From Sanderia malayensis (lineage: Eukaryota > Cnidaria > Scyphozoa > Semaeostomeae > Pelagiidae): 64,000 nt of DNA. Shown here piece after piece: positions 31,702 through 43,700 of the stretch (within the stretch, counting starts at the first letter, position 1; every line of letters begins with the position of its first letter). The stretch spans positions 1,240,001 to 1,304,000 of the forward strand of contig RQOL01000660.1 in assembly GCA_013076295.1 (NCBI GenBank), in the 5' to 3' direction. The position numbers were made by a program, and so were the translations under genes. The notes beneath the pieces were generated by a model. That model did no database searches, was not told where the DNA came from, and saw only the letters and a list, made by a program, of their open reading frames with translations.

Positions 31702-34700
31702 CTGTAAAAAACAACGCCAATTATTATCAATGTACACGCTTATTAAAACCTAGTACTCAAACATTTTTAGCTATATTTCCCAATTGTCAGTACTAAAACT
31801 TGCTTAAGAATCTCTCAGAAACGATTGAAAAGTTACTGAACATGCGCAGTGAAGGAGAAAGTGCACTGCTATATCTAAGCATACCGTATTTTTCAAAAAC
31901 ATGCAATTAATTAGACTCATTATATTATGTCCCAGTGCTTCGCTCGCAACTCGCTCAACACAAGGCACAGGGACGCAATGTAGTGAGTCTAGCTATTAAT
32001 AACATTTTTAGCATCAAATGTTGATAAACGCAAGATTATAGTCACAACATTAAATATTTCGTGCATGCAAGGCATTTTCTCCTTGAAACTTTGGGTATCT
32101 AAATTTTCAATTTTCCTATGTTTCAAAACTCCAGGGCGGAATTTTCCTTCACTTTGTTAAAAGCCGACTGCTACTTTTTTATGAAGCACTTAAACACAAA
32201 AAATGTTCAACAACCACTTCACAACATTTATCAACTTACTACAACCGCATAATTATGGCAATGCATGTTTTAGTCTATTTAGATGTTAGTATATTAAATT
32301 CACACAGATAAAATATGAAACACAAAACTATGTACCTGCTTCGCACATCTTCCCAGTATAGCCATAAGAACATGAACAGGTATTAGGCCCAATACATCTT
32401 CCGCCATTTTGACAAGGAAAATCACAAGCAGCTAACGGAAAAAATAAGAAATTATGAGCTACACTTAGGCCCTAAGAAGGTGGGAAACAACAAATATTAT
32501 TTGCAAGGGTGAAAATTGATTTTGCGAAATAAAACAATAAGTTATCCACAGTGGTGCCTCCATTACCGAAGGCCCCTATACAACGGAAAATAGACAATTG
32601 ATTCCAAGGGCTGGGCTTCGTTATGTAGAGATTCCCTTTTAACGAAGAGATGCCCTCTTTCATCTGACAAAAACTAAACAAAGATGTTCAGCCAACTTTC
32701 ATTTGCCTACTGTCAGCAATAGTGTTCGCTTCCAGAAATAAAAAGATTCTGCCTCTATCTTCAAGCGAGTTAAAGCCCTTGAAAGTAGAGTTTAACAACG
32801 TAGGTGCCCTGCATGGGGTATGTTAGTGTACAGTCAACTCTGTCTAATTCGAACACCCTGGGGAAGCGTGAAAATGTTCGAATTATAAAGGTTTGTTTTA
32901 TGAGAGTTGGTTCATTAGTGATCCTTGAAGGGACAGAGAATTTCGTTCGAATTACATAGAGTTCCAAATACACGAGTTTGAACTATGTAGACTTGACTGT
33001 ATATACTGCATACTAGCCTTGTTCGCAGTTCCGTCCGACGAACCCAGGGCGGCATGTACAAACGCCAGGTCGTACACACGTGCCACCATTCATGCAAGAA
33101 GGAATGCACACTCCTGTGGAGCAAGACGGAAAATCATTTATCTTACAACAACAACAACAGTAACAATAACAGCAACAATAAAAATACCAGGGCTTTTATA
33201 TAATAAAAACAAGCTATCATCATAATGTCATTATGATGTCCAAGGAGGTATAGTTCGGTTGAGAAATATAGCTCATTGGGGGGGGGGGGAGAGAGAAGTG
33301 ACCACTACAGTAAAAACCCGCATATGAGAACCTGCAGACCTTAAATCTAGCTTATTGTTTAAAAACAATAGTCAATTGTTTAAGAACAATAGTCAATTGT
33401 TTTCTCTATTGCATTGACCAGACATATCAGTCTGAAGGATTCTTAATCCATTGGTTCTCACATGGAGGCTTTTACTGTATGTATTCATTCAAAGGCAAAT
33501 GACAAACCTTCTTGGCATTGAGGACCAACGTAGCCGTTCGGGCACTGGCATTTGCCTGGGCCAACACATCTGCCTCCGTTTTTACACGATGGGTTACACA
33601 TATCTGAAAAAGCATCAGTCATATTTCGTCGTGTGTCAGGAAAAGGTGGGAGATACACGAGTGATTGATTGTCCACTCTTCACCGCATAAAGTTTCAATG
33701 TGTTTATGTATACAACATAGGAATAGATATCTGCTTACGTAATTGACACAGACGTCCTCCGTAACCAACTGGACAGCGGCAGCTAAAGGGACCATCACAC
33801 ACTCCACCGTTGGCGCATTTTATTCGACACGTCACTAAAAACGAATTGGTAAACAATAAAGAAAACAAAGCCCCCAGTAAGGCTACAATAGGGGGGGGGG
33901 CCAAAACCCTGGGACACGCATCCTTCATCCCCCTCTCCCCCCCGAGCAATGTATTCTCCAGAGAAAGGCATAAAAAATATCGACAAAATTCCGTTTGCAT
34001 GGTCACTACAAGGGCCTAACTGAGAGAACAATATTGTTTTAGGGTAAATAGGGAATGAAACGATGGGCACAGGGAATGAAGTTTGCAGGAAGAGAGAATC
34101 GGAGCTTTTCAAGTCTCCCAAAAACATTTGTCCCTTATTTTAGCAGCTTGTTCTCATAGAAAAATGAATATATCTCATTAGGTCTCGGTGAGTTGAATGT
34201 TAAGCCCAGGTCATAAAGGTCCAATTCTTAATTAATTAATGTTGAGCCTTATTAATAGTACATTGTAACTAAAAGTTTCAGTTTGAACAGGACTTTATAT
34301 GAATATTTGCAACTTACTTTTACCACACCGGATGCCGACATATCCATAAGGACAGGAGCAAGTGTTCTTTCCAACACATTTGCCACCATTTTTGCACGGT
34401 GGTGAACAAAGTCCTGAATGAAAACACAAAATCAACAATAACTGATGTTTGAAACAATGTGGAATGCATAGCTTAAAAATGCACTTCTGGTTAATTCATG
34501 AAAAAATTCGTAGTTTATTTGAGGTAATTTATTTTGTCTGGACGTACGGGTTCTGCAATTGTTTCCACCAAAACCATCTTTACATAAACATTGATTCGGT
34601 TTAACACATCTACCACCATTGAAGCATCCTTGGCGACACAATGCTGGAAGAAAATCAATGTCATTTTAGAGAATAGCAAAATTAGAATACAGTAAAAACC

Positions 34701-37700
34701 CGCATATAAGAACCTGTAAATTGTACTTCCAGCCTATTGTTCCAAGACAATAGGCTACTGTTTTGTTTATTTTTTTGAGCAGCAAAATCACCCTGAAGGT
34801 TCTTAATCCATTGGTTTTACTGTGGAAAACGTCCTCAAGAAAAAACTGTCCACCTCAAAACTAAAATTACAACCTTGAATAATAAGTACAGTCTTTAAGT
34901 ACTTCTTGTTTAAATCTAACAAACTAAAAATCGAGATTTAACACCGAAACAAATCTTGAAATCTAGAAACTTATGTCTGTATAACCTTGAAGCAAAGCTT
35001 ACAGCCTAAAAACCGAAGTAAAACTTCCGAGTCACGCCTACAATCTAAGAAGCGGTGTGCAGCCTTAGAGTCAAGATCGTGGAAACGAGGCCAGGGTATT
35101 TACACCAGTATTTACACCAAGCTTACAGCCAAGGTTTCAGTTTTAGAACTACAGCCAAAGGACTGAGCATACAGTATTTGAAATATAACTTACTAATTTG
35201 TGAAAGAAGAAATAACATAATTTGTCATTGCATTCTTACGTATATGACACCGGTATCCATAGTAGCCTTTGGGACATCCACATCTTCTCGGTGCGATGCA
35301 AACTCGTCCAAAAGAACACCTTCGAAAGCAGACAGCTTGATGGAAAAAAAACAAAATAACATTAAACATAGAACATTGAAAAATTTGAATTGACTTTGTT
35401 GCAAATTTAACGCAAGGGAACTTTTATTGACACTTCAACATTTGATATGATGACCTAACGTGCGCTACATTCTTGCCAACTAACTTGATCTAAAATCCTT
35501 CACAAAACATATTGAGACTCGCAGAAATAGAAGATAGGAGTATTGTTTGTTGGCGCATGTTTGGACGAGGATTATTGGCCAGCTCTCCTTTCCCCTGACT
35601 ATTCAATGTTGCCATTATTATGGAAAGAAAACCTCATCATTTCCTCAAATAGCCTCAGAAACAACACATAAAAAACATTGATCGTTTGGGGGAGGGTAAA
35701 AACAAAGGCAATCTCACAATTTATGTGAACGATTGTAGATCATAGATCATATAATCTATAATCTGGACTATAATATCTTGATTTTTGCTAAAATATACTG
35801 TACATACGTTTGCATATTTGTCCGTTTCCTCGATAACCGAAAGGGCACCTGCCACAGCGGAATTTACCATAAGCAAGATCAAAGCACCTAACCCATCTGA
35901 AGCACGGGTTTGATGCACAAGCCTTTTCAAATCCTGTAAAGGGAATTGCGACAAGAATGACAATAAAAGGCTCCATAAGGCAGAGGGAAGGGGTCACAAT
36001 GCTTCTAAAAGGGGGTTAGAAAGAAGAAAGGGGAGGGGGAGCGGGGAGGGGAAAGAGAAGAGAGAAGGGGAGAGGGAAAGAGGAAAATGGGGAGGAGAAT
36101 CATTGTGAAAGTAGGTTAACAAACAAAATGTTGATTTTTAGATAGATAGATAGACGGATAAACTTTATTTACAGAGGATAAACCTGGTCAGCCTAACAGC
36201 TAATCTTCCCCAGGGTATTTCAAGGCTTTTATTTTGAAATAGAAGGGAATTATGTTTAATCATCATTATGATGACTATCATACGCACTTACTTTTACACG
36301 TGAATCCATCTCCTTGGTACCCTGTAGGGCATGGTCCGCATTTGAATCCAGCCGAATTGATTGACAGTTCGACTGAATTGCATGATGCTAGCGGATCACA
36401 TGGATTAGAAACGCATGGATCTTGTACAGCGGTTGTTAAAGCGAGAGTTGTTGCTGTTGTTGTTGGCTTCAGTGTTGTTGTTGTTGTTGTTGTTGTTGTT
36501 GGTGGTGGTGTCCTGGTTGTAGTTGATTCAGATCTGGGAATCTCTGCGAAAAATAATGTTACGAGTCAAGATAGACGCTCGTTGAAAACGCAAAACTGCG
36601 AAACAATGAAACAATAACATACCGTAAATCCTCGAATTAGCCCCCTGGGGGCTTATTTATTTTTGACATTTTCAGAGGGGCTTATTCGAGGGGGGCTTGT
36701 TCGAGGGGGGCCAATTCGAGGATTTACGATAATCGATGAATCGACAAATCGTTTACTCGAAAAACAGAATTATCAAGATTTAACGAGACTATGAAGCATT
36801 CAGGTTCCCAAAGAGAAATACGAGTAAACAACCAAACAACGGAAGACAATAAATATTCTGCAATATATTGAGGAGAACTCAAGGTGAAGGGTGTGTAGAC
36901 TTATCAAGGTTCAACTCACTTTTGCAACTTATGCCATTGCCAGTGTAGCCAACTGGACACGTGCCACACTTGAACGAGCCAGGAGAATTAGTACAGATGA
37001 CACCGCTAAAACACGGACCAGCAGTGCACTCATCAATATCAGCATCGCATTTCTCTCCAGTCCATCCATCGGAACAAATACACCGATAGGTTCTTGCAGC
37101 ATCGCGAATGCACGTGCCATACTTGCAAGGCGAGCTATGGCATGGATCCACCTTGTTTTCACAATACAACCCCGTGTAGTCTTCCTTACATGCGCATTTT
37201 GCCATGTTGCCATTACCTACGGTACAGCGCCCTCCATTACACGGATTCGGGAAGCAGGGGTCTTTCGTATCACACGCGCTGCCCAGATAGCCAGCATTAC
37301 ACACGCAGACTGTAACACCGTTGTTGCTCTCGCAAACACCGTGGCGACACGGGTTTTTCAACTTGCACAAATCGATACGCGTTTCGCAATGCCTTCCAGT
37401 ATAACCATCACTGCAACTGCATTCCACTCCCTCAGCGCTGTTGATACATTGTCCATTGACACACGGGTTCCTCAGCTTACAGCTACCAATTTTATTCAAA
37501 CAGTTTAAACCGGCATAGCCAGTGTTACAAAGACATTTGTATGAGCCATCATACTGGCCTATACACACGCCGTTTCCACATGGCTTGTTTCTACACGCAT
37601 CCACTCGCGTCTGACAATAACGACCGGTGTATCCTGCCCGGCAACGACACTGAAACGACCGCCTTCGGTTCACGCAAGTCCCGTTGTTTTGACACGTGAC

Positions 37701-40700
37701 TTTGTCGCAGGGAAGTCGACGCTTCGAGCATTTAGGCCCGTAATAGGATCGAAAGCAGAGACAGGAATAGTTGTCTCCTTGCCGGAAGCACAATCCGTGT
37801 CCTCCGCAGGGCATTGTCTCACAGGGATCTATTCGTATTTCACATCGGTCACCTGTGTACGTAGCAAGGCATGAACAAGTGTATTTATCGTTCGCATCAT
37901 TTCCTTGACACTTGCCTCTGTTTAGACATGGGTTTGACCGACAAATGTCAACGAGACGATCACAGAATCTTCCTTCGTAATTTTCCTTACAAAGACACCG
38001 AGCTCCTTCCAATGTGCTCAGACATGTTCCATGTTTACACGGATTTCCAATGCAACGATCAACTTGTCTCTCACATAGGACACCTTCGAACCCATCCCTG
38101 CAAGAACACGAGAACTTCCCGCCGTCTGCAACGCACTGACCCCCGTTCAAACAGTTCACTCTCAAGCACGGATCAATAGAGACTGCGCATGTCCGTCCAT
38201 AATAGCCTCGTTCGCAATCACAAACATAACCAATAGCGTAGCTAGAGCACTTGCCGTGAACGCAAGGGTTACTTTCGCAGTGATCAATCTCGACTTCACA
38301 ACGTTTACCGGTAAATCCGGGCGCGCATGCGCATTCGAATGACCCGATGAGGCTTTTACATAGGCCATGTTGGCAAGGCCTGTCTGCGCAGTAATCTATT
38401 CGCTCTTCACAGTTCCTACCAGTATAACCAATACTGCACTTGCAATTAAAGCCGCCTTTCAATGCCACGCAAAGACCGTTGATGCATGGATTGTCTTTGC
38501 AATAATCGATCAAACTGCTGCAATTTTCTCCTTCATACCCCAAAAAACATGAACATGTAAAATCTCCAACGAGGTTTGAACATTTTCCATGAACACAAGG
38601 ATTGGTCTTGCAGTTGTCTGTTTGAGCTTCACACCTTTGGCCCTCGTATCCTTTATGACAAGTACACTTGAAACTTCCAACAAGATTGGAACATTTTCCA
38701 TTCACACAAGGATTGGTCTTGCAGTTGTCTGTTTGAATTTCACACCTTTGGCCCTCGTATCCTTTATGACAAATACACTTGAAACTTCCAACAAGATTGG
38801 AACATTTTCCATTCACACAAGGATTGGTCTTGCAGTTGTCTGTTTGAATTTCACACTTCTCGCCATGGTATCCTTTATGACAAGTACACATGAAACTTCC
38901 AACCAAATTGGAACATTTTCCATAAACACAAGGATTGGTCTTGCAGTTGTCTGTTTGAACTTCACACCTTTGGCCTTCGTATCCCTTGTTACAACTGCAC
39001 TTGAAACTTCCAACAAGATTGGAACATTTTCCATGCACACAAGGATTGGTCTTGCAGTTGTCTGTTTGAGCTTCACACCTTTGGCCTTCGTATCCCTTGT
39101 TACAACTGCACTTGAAACTTCCAACAAGATTGGAACATTTTCCATGAACACAAGGATTGGTCTTGCAGTTGTCTGTTTGAATTTCACACTTCTCGCCTTC
39201 GTATCCTTTATCACAAGTACACTTGAAACTTCCAACAAGATTGGAACATTTTCCATGCACACAAGGATTGGTCTTGCAGTTGTCTGTTTGAACTTCACAC
39301 CTTTGGCCTTCGTATCCTTTGTAGCAACTGCATTTGAAACTTCCAACCAAATTGGAACATTTTCCATGAACACAAGGATTGGTCTTGCAGTTGTCTGTTT
39401 CAACGTCACACTTCTCGCCTTCGTATCCTTTATCACAAGTACACTTGAAACTTCCAACAAGATTGGAACATTTTCCATGCACACAAGGATTGGTCTTGCA
39501 GTTGTCTGTTTGAATTTCACACTTCTCGCCTTCGTATCCTTTATCACAAGTACACTTTAAACTTCCAACAAGATTGGAACATTTTCCATGCACACAAGGA
39601 TTGGTCTTGCAGTTGTCTGTTTGAATTCACACTTTGCCTTCGTATCCTTTTACAACTGCACTTGAAACTTCCAACCAGTTTGAACATTTTCCATGCACAC
39701 AAGGATTGGTCTTGCAGTTGTCTGTTTGAACTTCACACCTCTGGCCTTCGTATCCTTTGTGACAACTGCACTTGAAACTTCCAACCAGATTGGAACATTT
39801 TCCATAAACACAAGGATTGGTTTTGCAATTGTCTGTTTGAACTTCACACTTCTCACCTTGGTATCCTTTATGACAACTGCACTTGAAACTTCCAACAAGA
39901 TTGGAACATTTTCCATAAACACAAGGACTGGTCTTGCAGTTGTCTGTTTGAACTTCACACCTTTGGCCTTCGTATCCTTTGTTACAACTGCACTTGAAAC
40001 TTCCAACAAGATTGGAACATTTTCCATAAACACAAGGATTGGTCTTGCAGTTGTCTGTTTGAACTTCACACCTTTGGCCTTCGTATCCTTTGTTACAACT
40101 GCACTTGAAACTTCCAACAAGATTGGAACATTTTCCATAAACACAAGGATTGGTCTTGCAGTTGTCCGTTTCGATATCACACCTTTTACCCTCGTAACCC
40201 ATGTTACAAGTACAACTGAAATCGCCAACTTTGTTGTGACAAACTCCGTTTTGGCAGGGCCGAGTTTGACAATTATCAATAAGTCTATCACATTTAACAC
40301 CTTCAAATCCACGGAAGCAATTGCAATGAAACCCTTCACTCGAGCTACTACAGCTTCCATTACGACACGGATTGTTACGACAATGATCGATAAGGACACC
40401 GCAATTATCACCTTCGTAACCAACGTCGCACACACAGGAATATCCTCTTTCACCATCGATACATCGACCGTTAGAGCATGGATTACTTTTGCAGTGGTCT
40501 ATTTTCTCATTGCACAGCACGCCTTCAAATCCATCGAAACACAAACACCCGAATCCCAGTGATGAACTAGTGCAGTTGCCCTGAACACACGGATTGCTTT
40601 TACAGTAATCAACATTAACATTACATAATCTTCCCTCGTACCCTCGATTACACGTGCACCTGAATCCATCTTTTCCATTAACGCAGATACCGTTGACGCA

Positions 40701-43700
40701 CGGACTTTGCTTGCAAAAGTCGACCTCTTTCTCGCAAAATTGTCCCTCGTATCCCCGCGGACAACGACAGTTGAAACTCGAGTTCCCGCTCACGCACGTG
40801 CCCTCGTTAAAGCACGTCACACCACGGCAATAATCCGTTTTCTCGTGACAAAACACGCCTTGGTAGCCTGCAAAACATGTGCAGCGCGGACCATCTCTCT
40901 CACTGACACAAGTACCATGTTGACACGGCTTTATCTTGCAGTAATCGGTCATTACATCGCATTGTTTACCTTCGTAACCAATCGCACACGCACAGACGTA
41001 TCCACTGTCGAGACTGCTACAGAAACCGTTCACACACGGATTGTCCTTGCAATAGTCCACCCTCAGATCACAGTTCTTGCCCTCGTAGCCGGCCACGCAT
41101 GCGCACGTGTACCCCTTTGCGTTCATGGAGCATTGGCCGTTGACACAAGGGCTGCTTTCGCAAAGATTCTTCAATGATTCGCAGATGATTCCCTGGTAAT
41201 TTTCCTCGCATTCGCACCGAAATCCGAGATTCTCAGTAACGCACGTGCCGTGAAGACACGGGTTCTTGTCGCAGAACGTGTTCGTCGTGTTACAGTAGAT
41301 ACCCTCGTAGCCTTGGTCGCACTCGCAGCGATACCAGTTGGGCGTGCTGATGCACTTTCCATGCACGCAGCGATTTTCCAGGCAATAGTCGCTGACCTTT
41401 TCACAGAATCGGCCGCTATAGCCTTTGTTGCAGATGCAAGTATAACCGGTTAACGTGTTCTTGCATTGACCGCCGACACAGTGATTAACACGGCAATTAT
41501 CAACACGTCGATCGCAATTCTTACCGGTGTAACCGACATCGCATACGCACGAGTAACCAGCGAATTTGTTAATACACCTTCCGTGCTTACACTTACTGAC
41601 CCTGCAGTAATTCTTTCGTTCCGAACAGGTTGGTCCTTCATAACCGAAATCACACAAGCATGAAAACCGATCTTTCTTATTTACACATTTGCCGTAGATA
41701 CAAGGGTAGTCGAAACAATAGTCTCGCCTATCACAATTGCGTCCTAAGTAGCCTCCATTGCAGATACATGTATAGTTATCCTCGGTTGAAAAGCAGTGTC
41801 CATTTACACAGGGCTTAACTGCACATGGACTTATCTTCTTGCCACATGTAACTCCAGTGAAGCCTTTGCTGCAGCGACATTCAAAGCTACCATTTCTGCT
41901 TACACATGCCCCATTTTCGCAGGGATCTGGGAGACAGTAATCCTTGACAAGCTCGCATGTTTTCCCTTCGTATCCCGTGAAGCACTTGCAAGAGAATCCA
42001 CCAATCACATTCGTGCATTGACCATTGATGCATGGACGTGTACTGCAGTAGTTGATCTTGACACTGCAATTAGGCCCAGTGTAGTCAGAATCGCAGACGC
42101 ATTTATAGTCTACATTTCCACTTATGCATTTGCCATGATTACACGGGTTTCCTTCACAGAAGTCGATTTTATGGTCACAAAGATCTCCATCATAACCCTC
42201 TTTGCATTCGCATTTGAAACTCGTTGCTAGCTCGATACAATTGCCGCCATTTTGACATGGCCTCGTTGGGCATTGCATCGGCAAGTCGCAGAGCTTGCCT
42301 TTCCTGTCGCTAGGACAACTACACGTGAACTCCTTGAAGGATAACGCTGAGCATTTTCCGCCATTACAAGGTGACGAATTGCATGGATTTATTCCGGTTT
42401 CGCATCTCAAGCCAGTAAAACCTGTTTGACAAGCACATACCGGTTTACTATTGACGTCGGAACAGTTGCCATGCACACAATTGAGCTTCTTGCAAGGCTC
42501 AAAGACATCACAGGCAATACCACTGTAGCCTCGCTTGCATTTGCAAACCTCGACTCCATTCTCTTTGACACATGTGCCAATATTGCAATTGTTAGCACAG
42601 TCCAGGACTTTTTTCTCACACAAGGCACCAGCGTAACCAGATGGGCATAAGCAATAGTAGTGCTCTGAAATGCAATAAAATACACATAATCATCATAAGT
42701 CATTATGAATCATCATGAATCATCATGAATCATCATGAATAAAATGGACCCTGCATATCGAAATGCATCAAATAGGCACCTTGACCCTTTATTAAATACA
42801 CTATCCCTCTATATAGGGCAAGGTGCTATGCTAAACACAACACATGGCTTTATAAAATCGTAAAACTAACTTTATTAAGCTTTATTAATGACAAAGAACG
42901 CAGTTTTAAAGGGTCCCCTCTCTGCACTAGACAGAATAAGTCATAATTGAGAGAGACACTGTATCTCTATATCTGTATTGAAAGTATCACTGTATCTTGT
43001 ATCTGTGTTAACTGTATCTCTGTTGAATGTATATATGTATATATCTGTTCACTAAATCACTGTATCTGTGTTGATTGAATCACTGCATTTGTATTGATTG
43101 AATCACTCCATTTGTATTGACTGTATCACTGTACTTGTATTGACTGTATCACTGTATTTGTATTGACTGTATCACTGTATTTGTATTGACTGTATCACTG
43201 TATCTGTATTGACTGTATCACTGTATTTGTATTGACTGTATCACTGTATTTGTATTGACTGTATCACTGTATTTGTATTGACTGTATCACTGTATTTGTA
43301 TTGACTGTATCACTGTATTTGTATTAACAGTATCACTGTACTTGTATTGACTGTATCACTGTATTTGTATTGACTGTATCACTGTATTTGTATTGACTGT
43401 ATCACTGTATCTGTATTGACTGTATCACTGTATTTGTATTGACTGTATCACTGTATTTGTATTGACTGTATCACTGTATTTGTATTGACTGTATCACTGT
43501 ATTTGTATTAACAGTATCACTGTACTTGTATTGACTGTATCACTGTATTTGTATTGACTGCATCACTTACCAGTTCCAAGCGTAAAATTGGTGAATCTCT
43601 CGCACTTTCCATCATTCTTGCACAGACATGGTGACACTTGAATGGTGATCTCCTTGTATTCCCTTTCGCCGCATTGATTTTCAATCACGAGCAGCATTGC

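Noticed and set aside
33008..33015. GTATGC as the donor of the EGF exon at 33018-33113.
   Set aside because: It changes the phase and gives an immediate stop in the next exon. The GC donor at 33017 keeps the 96-nt phase 1-1 pattern.
38589..39560. A 323-residue open frame on the plus strand (and minus-strand off-frame ORFs such as 38813-39547).
   Set aside because: These are shadows of the 111-bp EGF array. 111 is a multiple of three, so any stop-free frame stays open across all units.
38508..40166. CRISPR-like appearance of regularly spaced repeats.
   Set aside because: Units are directly adjacent coding repeats without spacers, in an animal gene.
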